A stretch of 40,033 bases of DNA from JAQBQQ01 sp964633955 (GCA_964633955.1 CAZWIA010000006.1:1-40033), one strand, 5' to 3'. Positions 23,484-30,038 are shown, counted from the stretch's first letter. Notes: generated by a model from the letters alone, not told the origin. Translations and numbers: made by a program.

Positions 23484-24506
23484 GTGACTACCACAAACGC
23501 CGATTGGCAGGCCTATATTGATCGCATCAGCACCCTGCCGGATGAGTCCTCCTTAGATGCAGTCGAACAGGAGCTCTTCGGTCGCAAAGCCGGGCTGATG
23601 ACTCTGGCACTCAAGGAACTGGGCCATATGACGCCGGAAGAGCGAACGTCCAAGGGGAAGGAATGGAACAACTGGAAGAATCTCTTGGAGGAAACGATCG
23701 AATCCCGACGCCGGACACTCAGCGCCGCCTCCCTCTCCGCCATTGCGGAGACCGAACGCCTGGATGTGACCCTCCCGCTGCCGGAGGAAGAGGCCGGCCA
23801 CCTGCATCCCATTCCGGAATTCCTGCGGGAAGTGGAGCGGGTGTTCACCAGCCTGGGGTTTGACGTGGCGGAGGGCAACGAGGCGGAGACGGAGGAGTAC
23901 AACTTTGATCTCCTGAACTTCCCGGAACAGCACGCCGCGCGTGACGCGCAGGACGTGTTCTATCTGGACCTGCCCCCCAAGGCCGGCAAGCGCTGGCTCT
24001 TGCGCGCACACACGTCCCCCGTGCAGCTGCACTACATGCAGACGCACAAGCCCCCGTTCCGCATGATCTGCCCTGGCCGCGTGTACCGGAAGGACGCGGA
24101 CGCCACGCACTCCCCCATGTTCCACCAGTTTGAGGGGCTGATGGTGGGCCCGGACGTGTCCCTGGCCCACATGAAGGCCATCATGGCAACCGCCATGCGG
24201 GAACTCATCTCCGCGGATGCGGAGTTCCGCTTCCGCACGGGATACTTCCCCTTTGTGGAGCCCGGCCTGGAGGTGGACATGCGCTGGCGGGGGGATGAAT
24301 CCCAGAGCCGTGAGGGCAAGTGGCTGGAGATTGTGGGCTGCGGCATGGTGCACCCCAACGTGCTCCGGAACGTGGGGATCGATCCGGAAGAGCACCAGGG
24401 CTTCGCCTTTGGCTTTGGCGTGGAGCGGATGCTCATGATTAAGCACCGGATCCCGGACCTCCGCCTGTTCTACACGGGGGACATGCGATTCCTGCGGCAG
24501 TTCTAG
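23484..24506 (+). CDS. pheS: Phenylalanyl-tRNA synthetase alpha subunit
   Basis: PheS is the catalytic subunit of the alpha2-beta2 synthetase that charges tRNA-Phe. The 340-residue product has the N-terminal coiled coil that binds tRNA, HPIPEFLREVERVFTSLGF, motif 2 (RMICPGRVYRKDADATHSPMFHQFEG) and motif 3 (GFGVERMLMIKHRIPDLR). The C-terminus is PDLRLFYTGDMRFLRQF. pheT does not follow: instead there is a diverged extra tail of pheS, then a small RNA locus. The GTG start follows TATCCT by 6 nt and gives the usual N-terminus. Confidence 0.95.
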   Translation: MTTTNADWQAYIDRISTLPDESSLDAVEQELFGRKAGLMTLALKELGHMTPEERTSKGKEWNNWKNLLEETIESRRRTLSAASLSAIAETERLDVTLPLPEEEAGHLHPIPEFLREVERVFTSLGFDVAEGNEAETEEYNFDLLNFPEQHAARDAQDVFYLDLPPKAGKRWLLRAHTSPVQLHYMQTHKPPFRMICPGRVYRKDADATHSPMFHQFEGLMVGPDVSLAHMKAIMATAMRELISADAEFRFRTGYFPFVEPGLEVDMRWRGDESQSREGKWLEIVGCGMVHPNVLRNVGIDPEEHQGFAFGFGVERMLMIKHRIPDLRLFYTGDMRFLRQF

Positions 24507-24527
24507 CCGATCGCCGCTACGGCCAGC

Positions 24528-24605
24528 GGACCCGATCTGCGATTGTTCTACACAGATGACATGTGCTTCTGGAGACAGTTCTCACAGCAAATGAATCCAC
24601 ATTGA
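24528..24605 (+). pseudogene. Orphan diverged 3' end of a second pheS
   Basis: In frame this DNA encodes GPDLRLFYTDDMCFWRQF followed by SQQMNPH and TGA. Aligned with the end of the intact gene (PDLRLFYTGDMRFLRQF), 14 of 17 residues match while most matching codons differ at synonymous positions. It is the tail of a different, long-diverged pheS allele, 21 bases after the real stop. Confidence 0.8.
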
Positions 24606-24666
24606 AAAAACCCCGCAATGGAGCGGGGTCCGAAGCCCGGTTTCGGGCATCGAGGACTTGAGACTT
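24604..24666 (-). ncRNA. Small RNA (about 62 nt) complementary to the tRNA-like RNA
   Basis: On the minus strand, TTGACG-16-TATAAT (24700-24673) is the best promoter in the window. Predicted RNA: AAGUCUCAAGUCCUCGAUGC (24666-24647), then hairpin GCCCG-AAAC-CGGGC, then terminator CCCCGC-TCCATT-GCGGGG with six T. Its 5' part is the perfect complement of 19 nt (GGCATCGAGGACTTGAGAC) inside the tRNA-like RNA at 24747-24765, because the same 19-mer occurs in direct orientation on the plus strand at 24646-24664 but is read here from the other strand. An antisense regulatory RNA is the natural inference. Confidence 0.6.
24605..24628 (-). terminator. Rho-independent terminator of the small RNA
   Basis: CCCCGC/GCGGGG stem with 6-nt loop, then TTTTTT on the minus strand. 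Confidence 0.85.
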
Positions 24667-24672
24667 GTGTCT

Positions 24673-24700
24673 ATTATACTCCCCCCTTGCATCGCGTCAA
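24673..24700 (-). promoter_or_regulatory. Strong promoter of the small RNA
   Basis: Minus strand TTGACG (24700-24695), 16-nt spacer, TATAAT (24678-24673). Confidence 0.8.
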
Positions 24701-24716
24701 AAGGAAAGTGTACGAT
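24687..24716 (+). promoter_or_regulatory. Possible promoter of the tRNA-like RNA
   Basis: TTGCAT (24687-24692), 18-nt spacer, TACGAT (24711-24716); overlaps the divergent small-RNA promoter. GTACGATCGTAC at 24710-24721 is a perfect 12-bp palindrome that could bind a regulator. Confidence 0.4.
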
Positions 24717-24730
24717 CGTACAGCCTGCGT

Positions 24731-24801
24731 GGGGCCAGGCCAGGTCGGCATCGAGGACTTGAGACCCTTCGATCGGGGTTCGAATCCCCCTGGCTCCACC
24801 A
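24731..24801 (+). ncRNA. tRNA-like RNA with G3-U70 acceptor and non-canonical middle
   Basis: GGGGCCA pairs with TGGCTCC (7 bp, extendable by two G-C pairs), with a G3-U70 pair, followed by ACCA. A T-arm with GGGG-TTCGAAT-CCCC is present. The middle does not fold as a tRNA: there is only a 3-bp D-like arm (GCC-AGGTC-GGC), and ATCGAGG pairs with CCTTCGAT around a 10-nt loop instead of a 5-bp/7-nt anticodon arm. Length 71. G3-U70 is the alanine identity element and is shared by tRNA-Ala and tmRNA. It could be a degenerate tRNA, a chimera of a tRNA and a repeat, or a specialised alanine-accepting RNA. If the loop has an anticodon it would be GAG. Confidence 0.5.
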
Positions 24802-24804
24802 TGG

Positions 24805-24837
24805 CAAAAAGCGGCCAGGGCTCGAACCCTGGCCGCA
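24805..24837 (-). terminator. Strong hairpin with T-run on minus strand
   Basis: GCGGCCAGGG pairs with CCCTGGCCGC (10 bp, 6-nt loop); on the minus strand it is followed by TTTTTG. No minus-strand gene obviously needs it; it separates the tRNA-like RNA from the SH3 gene. The loop reads TTCGAG on the minus strand, like a T-loop. Confidence 0.6.
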
Positions 24838-24856
24838 TGGGACGTCATTCCTCAAA

Positions 24857-25066
24857 ATGATGACCATCGCGCCGCCGCCTACGCCCACCCAAACGCTCAG
24901 GACCGCGAGCAACCTGAGAGAAGAAGCCACCGCCTCTTCCCAGCTGATCCAGCTGCTGCCGGCGGGTACCGCGCTCACGGTCCTGGAATCCGGCGCGCGC
25001 TGGAGCCGGGTACGGACCGCAGACGGCCGGGGATACGTGCTGGGCGCCAATATCCAGGCGCCCTGA
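24857..25066 (+). CDS. Small bacterial SH3-domain protein
   Basis: A 69-residue protein that is essentially one SH3b domain: LRTASNLREEATASSQLIQLLPAGTALTVLESGARWSRVRTADGRGYVLG has the usual N-(L/V)R...G..V.VL....W..V...(G)..G(Y/W)V order. SH3b domains usually bind cell-wall peptides, but no signal peptide is visible here, so either the start is upstream or the protein is cytoplasmic. Two adjacent ATGs (24857, 24860) are possible starts. The hairpin at 24812-24837 lies just upstream. Confidence 0.65.
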   Translation: MMTIAPPPTPTQTLRTASNLREEATASSQLIQLLPAGTALTVLESGARWSRVRTADGRGYVLGANIQAP

Positions 25067-25092
25067 CGCATGGCGGCGGACCGCGCCTGCGG

Positions 25093-25098
25093 TATCCT
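25093..25098 (+). promoter_or_regulatory. -10 box for leaderless rsmG
   Basis: TATCCT six bases before the GTG at 25105. Confidence 0.5.
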
Positions 25099-25104
25099 GA
25101 CGCC

Positions 25105-25875
25105 GTGATCGACCCCCAAACGCTTAAGCAGCTCCGCCAGCTCGTGCCGGTCTTCCTGCGGGAGAACGCCAAGCTGAACCTGTCCGCGCTGCGCACGCCG
25201 GAGAGGGCATGGGTGGGGAATGTGCTGGATTCCGTGGCAGTAATCTCGATACTCGAGCAACTGCCCCCACCCCAACCCCTCCCCCGGGGAGAGGGGGGAC
25301 TGAGGGGGGTGCGGGTCTTAGACCTTGGCACTGGCGGCGGCTTCCCGCTCCTGCCGCTCGCCATCTGCAAGCCGGAGTGGCAGTTCACCGGATTGGACAG
25401 CACGGGAAAGAAGATCCAAGCGGTCCGGCGGATCGCGACCGAGTTGCATCTCACGAACGCCGAGCTCCTCACGGGACGCGCGGAAGCGCTGGCACACGAT
25501 CCGGCGCACCGCGAGCGGTACGACATCGTGACCGCCCGGGCGGTGGCGGACATCGCTGTCTTACTCGAGTACGCGAGCGGCTTTGTGAAACCCGGCGGCC
25601 ACGTGGTGCTCTGGAAGAGCCTGCAGTCTCAGGACGAGCTTGAGCGATCCAAGCCTGCGCAGGAAGCCGTGTTCGTCCACTATGCAACGCGGTTCGAATA
25701 CGACTTGGACGCCCTTGCGCGCGAGTATTCGCTGGAGACGGACACGCCGATGGTGCTCGATGAACCGTGGGGCATGCGCCAGCTGCTGGTCTTCAGGAAA
25801 GGTGCCTCCCGCACGCCGAGCATCTATCCGCGGGCGGTCGGCATCCCGTGCAAGGATCCGTTGAACGGAATGTAG
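25105..25875 (+). CDS. rsmG: 16S rRNA (guanine-N7) methyltransferase RsmG with in-frame repeat insertion
   Basis: RsmG (GidB) methylates G527 of 16S rRNA using S-adenosylmethionine. Family features are NLSALRTPERAWVGNVLDSVAV, the SAM motif VRVLDLGTGGGFPLLPLAI, LTGRAEALAH, VTARAVADIAVLLEYA and the C-terminal YPRAVGIPCKDPL. Between the DSVAVISILEQ helix and the SAM-binding strand, about 16 extra residues (PPPQPLPRGEGGLRG) are encoded by a copy of the GC-rich palindromic repeat at 25263-25311. The total of 256 residues is longer than the usual 205-240. GTG start 6 nt after TATCCT. Confidence 0.93.
   Translation: MIDPQTLKQLRQLVPVFLRENAKLNLSALRTPERAWVGNVLDSVAVISILEQLPPPQPLPRGEGGLRGVRVLDLGTGGGFPLLPLAICKPEWQFTGLDSTGKKIQAVRRIATELHLTNAELLTGRAEALAHDPAHRERYDIVTARAVADIAVLLEYASGFVKPGGHVVLWKSLQSQDELERSKPAQEAVFVHYATRFEYDLDALAREYSLETDTPMVLDEPWGMRQLLVFRKGASRTPSIYPRAVGIPCKDPLNGM
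25263..25311. repeat. GC-rich palindromic repeat inserted in frame in rsmG
   Basis: CCCCCACCCC...CCCCTCCCCCGGGGAGAGGGGGG, a shortened copy of the element at 7711-7775 and 19905-19974. Confidence 0.75.
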
Positions 25876-25966
25876 AATCTACAATGTGCAATACACAATG
25901 TCTGAAGCATTCGTGAGAACTGATGAAAGAGTCCATTGTCCATTGTCCATTTTCAATTGTACATTT
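25869..25966. repeat. Inverted heptamer element (AATGTAC / GTCCATT words)
   Basis: The left arm (25869-25903) has AATGTAG, AATCTAC, AATGTGC, AATACAC, AATGTCT. The right arm (25931-25966) has GTCCATT three times, TTCAATT, GTACATT. The last word contains TACATT, which is exactly the -10 box 6 nt before the next start codon. Confidence 0.85.
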
Positions 25967-25971
25967 CGCCT

Positions 25972-26577
25972 GTGCCCAAGCCGTACCAACCCAACGACAA
26001 GTGGAGCCAGAAGGCCGCCGCGGAAGGTTACCGCGCACGGTCGGTGTACAAGCTCCAGGAACTGGACCGGAAGTTCGGGCTCCTCCGACCCAGCATGACG
26101 GTGCTGGACTGTGGTGCCGCACCCGGCAGCTGGCTGCAGGAGGTTTCCAAGCGCATCGGGCCGAACGGAAGAGCGGTAGGGATTGATCTCACGCCGATCG
26201 AGCCCGTGGCACCGAACGTGCAGACGTACCAAGCGGACCTGACGGACCTGGCGGCCATCCGGCGCATCCTGACAGCGGAGGACATGCTGCAGGTAGACCT
26301 GGTCCTTTCGGACATTGCGCCGAACACCTCCGGCATCAAGGACGTGGACCAATGGAAATCGGTCGAACTCTCGCTCGCCGTGATCGCCGTGGCCCGTGAG
26401 CACCTGAAACCGGCCGGCACGTGCGTGATGAAGGTCTTCCGCGGCGCGGACTTTGATGAATTCCTGCAGACGGCCCGGTCGGCTTTCAAGGACGTACGCG
26501 TGACGACGGTTCAGGCCAGCCGGGACCGGAGCCGGGAGGTGTACGTCGTCGCCAGAGCGTTGAAGTTGCGGAAATGA
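25972..26577 (+). CDS. rlmE: RlmE/FtsJ-family rRNA 2'-O-methyltransferase
   Basis: A 201-residue FtsJ-type methyltransferase, expected to methylate the ribose of U2552 in 23S rRNA. The K-D-K-E catalytic set is visible: Lys in RARSVYKLQELD, Asp in LVLSDIAPN, Lys in CVMKVFRG and Glu in RDRSREVYVVA. The SAM motif is VLDCGAAPGSW. The GTG at 25972 is chosen because the N-terminus MPKPYQPNDKWSQKAAAEGYRA fits the family and TACATT ends 6 nt before it; an in-frame ATG upstream lies inside the heptamer repeat. Confidence 0.93.
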   Translation: MPKPYQPNDKWSQKAAAEGYRARSVYKLQELDRKFGLLRPSMTVLDCGAAPGSWLQEVSKRIGPNGRAVGIDLTPIEPVAPNVQTYQADLTDLAAIRRILTAEDMLQVDLVLSDIAPNTSGIKDVDQWKSVELSLAVIAVAREHLKPAGTCVMKVFRGADFDEFLQTARSAFKDVRVTTVQASRDRSREVYVVARALKLRK

Positions 26578-26585
26578 ACCAAAGG

Positions 26586-26679
26586 GCAATTGATAATTGA
26601 AAATTGACAATTGATAATTCAGCCGTTGGCTCGGTGCATGGTCCGCTCCCAACATTGTCCATTATCAATTATCCATTCT
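26586..26679. repeat. Inverted heptamer element (AATTGAT / CATTATC words)
   Basis: The left arm (26586-26621) has AATTGAT, AATTGAA, AATTGAC, AATTGAT, AATTCAG. The right arm (26653-26679) has CATTGTC, CATTATC, AATTATC, CATTCTT. TATCCA within it lies 7 nt before the ftsE start. Confidence 0.85.
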
Positions 26680-26682
26680 TCC

Positions 26683-27441
26683 GTGCTCGAGCTGAAGGAA
26701 GTGACCAAGGCGTATGGCAAGACCGTCGTCCTCCAGGATGTCTCCTTCCAAGTGCGGCCGGGGGAGTTTGTGTGCGTCACGGGTCCCAGCGGCGCGGGGA
26801 AGTCAACACTCCTCAATTTGATCGTGGGCGGGGAGGAGGTGACCAGCGGATCGGTCGAAGTGGACGGCGTGAACCTGCGCACGGTTCCCCGGGGCGCGCT
26901 GCAGCTCTACCGGCGGAGAGTGGGCGTGGTGTTCCAGGACTACAAACTGCTGCAGAACCGCACCGTGGAGGAGAACGTGGCGTTCCCGCTTGAGGCATGC
27001 GGAGCGGCGGAGTCCGTCATCCGCAAACGCGTGCCGGAGCTCCTGGCCCAAGTGGGCATGACGGCGCGGAAGGCCTCCCTGACGCACCAGCTCTCCGGCG
27101 GGGAGAAGACGCGTGTGGCCATTGCCCGGGCCATCGTGCATCGGCCCACCATTGTCCTGGCGGACGAGCCCACCGGCAACGTGGATCCGGCGCAGGCCAT
27201 GACCATCATCCAGCTCTTCAGGGACATCCACGCCGCCGGCACCACGGTCATCCTGGCCACGCACGATAGCAACCTGGTGGACGCGCTGCAGACCCGCGTC
27301 ATCCGGCTGGAGGAAGGACGGGTGGTGCGGGACAGCATTGGCGGCTACTTCCACGCCGGACACGGCGGGCGGGGGGAGGCCAAGCGCCAAGAGGAGGCGG
27401 GCGGCGGCAACCGGATCCACGTCACCTCCATCAATTCCTAA
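26683..27441 (+). CDS. ftsE: Cell-division-type ABC ATPase FtsE
   Basis: A 252-residue ABC ATPase. It begins LELKEVTKAYGKTVVLQDVSF, with Walker A GPSGAGKST, Q-loop VVFQDYKLLQNRTVEENV, signature LSGGEKTRVAIARA and Walker B IVLADEPTGNVDP. The Q-loop and the Glu-Asn-Val segment are typical of FtsE, which with FtsX controls peptidoglycan hydrolases at the septum. About 25 Gly/Arg-rich residues extend the C-terminus. ftsX, normally next, is absent: a secreted protein of unknown family follows after 2 bases. A LolD-like role cannot be excluded. GTG start, near-leaderless. Confidence 0.85.
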   Translation: MLELKEVTKAYGKTVVLQDVSFQVRPGEFVCVTGPSGAGKSTLLNLIVGGEEVTSGSVEVDGVNLRTVPRGALQLYRRRVGVVFQDYKLLQNRTVEENVAFPLEACGAAESVIRKRVPELLAQVGMTARKASLTHQLSGGEKTRVAIARAIVHRPTIVLADEPTGNVDPAQAMTIIQLFRDIHAAGTTVILATHDSNLVDALQTRVIRLEEGRVVRDSIGGYFHAGHGGRGEAKRQEEAGGGNRIHVTSINS

Positions 27442-27443
27442 TC

Positions 27444-28115
27444 ATGCGCTTCAGTCCGGATACGCCGCACAGCGCCTCTTCCCGCCGCGTGCCGCGCGCG
27501 CTGCATGCCGTTGCGCTGGCCAGTGCGCTCCTGAGCGCGCCCGGCCATGAGCGACCGGCTGCCCCGTACTCCCCGTCTCACGCCACGGAAGCAGACCCGG
27601 CCTCCCCCACTCCCGCCGGCGCCATAGATCTCACGTCTGTCACGGAACCGATCGTCCTGCAGCCCGGCCGGTGGTACGTCCGCCGCGCGGGTACCACGGA
27701 GGTAGCCGTGCAGATCGTCTTTGACCGTCAGACCATCGCGCTCCTGCTCCAGGGCATATACGGACGATCCCACGTGCGGCTGACGCGGGAAGCGGAACGG
27801 TCCGTGCGTCTCAGCCTGGCGGATCCGGACACTCTGCCGCTCCTCACCGCGCACAGGGACGGCATCCGCCTCTCCTGCCAGCTGGTTCTGGGCCAGCGCC
27901 TGAGAGGCACGCTGCCGTGGCCAGGGGTGGACCACGCCCTCCGGACGCTGCCTTGGGAGGATGCGGCCACCGTCTCCGTCCAGGGCACCGTGGCAAACCC
28001 GTTCTTCCGCCTCCCCTGCGCCGGATCCGTCACACTGCGGGCTGATCGGCCGCAAGCCGCCGCAACCTTGCCAAAATCCGGTATTTCCCCTCGCCAATCC
28101 GGAAAAAGCGGCTAG
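27444..28115 (+). CDS. Secreted hypothetical protein coupled to ftsE
   Basis: A 223-residue protein with an N-terminal hydrophobic segment (ALHAVALASALLSAPG) that looks like a signal peptide, a low-complexity Pro/Ser linker, and a beta-rich body (IVLQPGRWYVRRAGTTEVAVQIVFDRQTIALLLQG...). The C-terminus is basic and Ser-rich. I do not recognise a family. It starts 2 bases after the ftsE stop, so translation is coupled and its function may be tied to that ATPase. Confidence 0.65.
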   Translation: MRFSPDTPHSASSRRVPRALHAVALASALLSAPGHERPAAPYSPSHATEADPASPTPAGAIDLTSVTEPIVLQPGRWYVRRAGTTEVAVQIVFDRQTIALLLQGIYGRSHVRLTREAERSVRLSLADPDTLPLLTAHRDGIRLSCQLVLGQRLRGTLPWPGVDHALRTLPWEDAATVSVQGTVANPFFRLPCAGSVTLRADRPQAAATLPKSGISPRQSGKSG

Positions 28116-28118
28116 TCT
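28113..28118 (+). promoter_or_regulatory. Possible -10 box for ACT-domain gene
   Basis: TAGTCT about 28 nt before the ATG at 28147, overlapping the stop of the preceding gene; would give a 22-nt leader. Confidence 0.35.
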
Positions 28119-28146
28119 GGGTCGGCCCTGCATCCCCCCGCACGCT

Positions 28147-28557
28147 ATGCAGCTCGCGATCCAAGTGAACGTCACCGTTCCCAACCAGCCCAGTTCGCTC
28201 GCCAAGGTGTGCGATAAGCTCCGCGCCAGCGACGTGAACGTCAAAGCCATCACCTGCACGGAGGGGCGGGAGAGCACCGTCATCCACCTCATCGTGAATG
28301 ACCCGGAGACGGCCAAGATCGTCCTGCAGCAGCTGGGCACGGTGACCACCAGCCCGGTTCTGGGGTTCCTCATGAAGAACAAGCCCGGGATGATCGCCAC
28401 GCTTGGCCGCGCGTGCGCGGTGGCCGGCGTGAACATCCACAACCTCTACGCCACCACCGCCGGCAAGGAGGCCATGGTCTACCTGGCGGTGGACGACGTG
28501 GAACGCGCCGCCGCGTCCCTGAAGGACTGGGAGCGCGCGCAGCACAAGACGCACTGA
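28147..28557 (+). CDS. Tandem ACT-domain protein
   Basis: A 136-residue protein of two ACT-like halves: IQVNVTVPNQPSSLAKVCDKLRASDVNVKAIT (about 3-70) and VLGFLMKNKPGMIATLGRACAVAGVNIHNLYA (about 75-130). ACT domains bind small ligands, often amino acids. Free-standing double-ACT proteins act as sensors or regulators; the ligand cannot be told from sequence. ATG 28147 is chosen over upstream in-frame starts that lie inside the preceding gene. It is convergent with the DedA gene. Confidence 0.85.
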   Translation: MQLAIQVNVTVPNQPSSLAKVCDKLRASDVNVKAITCTEGRESTVIHLIVNDPETAKIVLQQLGTVTTSPVLGFLMKNKPGMIATLGRACAVAGVNIHNLYATTAGKEAMVYLAVDDVERAAASLKDWERAQHKTH

Positions 28558-28614
28558 CACGCGGGTGCGGCGTTATGCGACCGCTGCTTGGTCGCGATCC
28601 CTGCGATCTATTTC

Positions 28615-29322
28615 TCACTGGGATCGCTCGTTCGGATTGGAATCGTATTTGCTTCCACTCCTGACCTTCTGCAGCCACCGCACGCTCCGGCCCTTCCGCC
28701 GCAGCCAGTAGAGCCAGCCGATGAGCGCGATCCCCGCCAGGACGATCATGATCTGGAGGATCTTCTCTCCTCGATCAAACTGGCCCTTAAGACCCTCGAT
28801 CGCGGCTAGGCCGGAGTAGCCTAGGTACATGGTGAAGAGGTCCCGCACGTAGTTGCCCAGAAAGGAGCTCACCACGTACACCCGCAGCCGCAGCTTGATG
28901 ATCCCGGCGCCAAAGGAGACGGGCGTGGACGGCATGATGGGGAGGATCCGCAGGATGAAGAGGACCAGGTAATCCCGCAGGCCGCCGCTGAAGTACTGCC
29001 CCACGCTCTCCACGTCCTTATGGGTGAGGCCCAAGTACTTCCCCAACCGGTCCATCACCAGGTCTTCAAAGAAGTCCGCAATGAGGTAGACCGCCGTGGC
29101 GCCTATGGTCTTGCCCGCCGCGCCCACCAGCGCCAATGCCAGGAGGTAGAGGATCGGCTGCCCCTGCGCCTGGGCGATTGTGCCCGCGGTGGTGGGAACC
29201 AGCAGGGACGGAATGGGCGCAATGACCTCCTCCAGGATGGATCCCAGGAACGTGAACCACTCAAGCGGCACGTGCTGGGAGAGATCGATCAGGAACGCCT
29301 CAATCTGAGAGAAGACGGACAT
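28615..29322 (-). CDS. DedA/SNARE-associated (VTT-domain) membrane protein
   Basis: A 235-residue protein with several membrane helices. LGSILEEVIAPIPSLLVPTTAG and the ILPIMPSTPVSFGAGIIKLRLRVYVVSSFLGNYVRD segment match the DedA/VTT fold, whose members move or flip undecaprenyl phosphate and phospholipids. A C-terminal helix followed by a basic tail (RRKGRSVRWLQKVR) is an extension. TACACT lies 9 nt before the ATG, giving a leader of about 3 nt. Confidence 0.87.
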   Translation of the reverse strand: MSVFSQIEAFLIDLSQHVPLEWFTFLGSILEEVIAPIPSLLVPTTAGTIAQAQGQPILYLLALALVGAAGKTIGATAVYLIADFFEDLVMDRLGKYLGLTHKDVESVGQYFSGGLRDYLVLFILRILPIMPSTPVSFGAGIIKLRLRVYVVSSFLGNYVRDLFTMYLGYSGLAAIEGLKGQFDRGEKILQIMIVLAGIALIGWLYWLRRKGRSVRWLQKVRSGSKYDSNPNERSQ

Positions 29323-29372
29323 GACGCCGCGAGTGTAGGGGCCTATGGCCCGACCGCCAAGCGCGACGCTGA

Positions 29373-29404
29373 TCAGAAAACACCCCCGCCCGTGCGCGGG
29401 GGTG
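29373..29404 (-). terminator. Terminator of PEP-CTERM gene
   Basis: ACACCCCCGC/GCGGGGGTGT stem; minus strand continues TTTTCTG. On the plus strand it is followed by GACTTTTC, so it may also work in that direction. Confidence 0.75.
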
Positions 29405-29411
29405 TGACTTT

Positions 29412-30038
29412 TCAGCGGCCACGGAGGCGGCGCGCCAGTGCTATGGCGGACCCGAGCGCACCGAGCACGAGCGTGGACGGCTCCGGCACGGGAGCGCCGG
29501 GCGGAGGCGGAGGCGGCAGAACCGCCGGCGCCACCGCGCGCAGGACGTACGGATCGCGCGGGGCGCGGCCCGGCTCGTCGTGGAACGTGAGCATGGTGGT
29601 TAGGCCGGTCAGCCAGTCCACCTGCAGCGTAGCGTTGGGCAGGCTGCCGTTATTGAACAGCACCGTCTGCCAGTCCACGGTGTCAGGGCCCACCTGGCGG
29701 TCCAGATCCACGCGGCCGGAAATCCGATCGGCGGAGCCGAAGTCCGTAAACGTGAGCGTGAGCACCTGGGACCAAGCCGATCCGTTCACGCCGTCCGGCA
29801 GGACGGATACCAGCGTGAACGCCCCGGCGCGCGACTGCTCCTGGAAGTAGTCAAACTGGACGTTTGGATCTGCCGTGTCCAGACGGACCGCGGCCACCTG
29901 CTCCGGCCCGTCCACGACCAGGGTGAGGAGCGGCAGGTCCACGCCGGTACCCGTCCGCTCCAGGGTGACAACCAAATCCGCCCGCGCGGGGCAGACGAGC
30001 GCCAGTCCGGCCAGGACCAGCAGCGACCAACGACGCAT
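29412..30038 (-). CDS. Secreted PEP-CTERM protein
   Basis: A 208-residue exported protein. A signal peptide (MRRWSLLVLAGLALVCPARA) is followed by a beta-rich body, a Pro/Gly linker (LPPPPPPGAPVPEPS), and a C-terminal PEP-CTERM anchor: VPEPSTLVLGALGSAIALARRLRGR, i.e. PEP motif, hydrophobic helix and basic tail. Such tails are cut by exosortase. No exosortase is in this window. The body is unrelated to families I know. GGAGA lies about 7 nt before the ATG, a plausible Shine-Dalgarno. A clear terminator follows. Confidence 0.85.
   Translation of the reverse strand: MRRWSLLVLAGLALVCPARADLVVTLERTGTGVDLPLLTLVVDGPEQVAAVRLDTADPNVQFDYFQEQSRAGAFTLVSVLPDGVNGSAWSQVLTLTFTDFGSADRISGRVDLDRQVGPDTVDWQTVLFNNGSLPNATLQVDWLTGLTTMLTFHDEPGRAPRDPYVLRAVAPAVLPPPPPPGAPVPEPSTLVLGALGSAIALARRLRGR

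Noticed and set aside
24582..24848. Minus-strand frame containing GARGIRTPIEG
   Set aside because: This is the familiar spurious peptide produced antisense to tRNA-like sequences; it spans the two RNA units, not a gene.
25869..26679. Upstream in-frame ATGs for rlmE and ftsE
   Set aside because: They translate the heptamer repeats; homology and the -10 spacing both place the starts at the GTGs 25972 and 26683.
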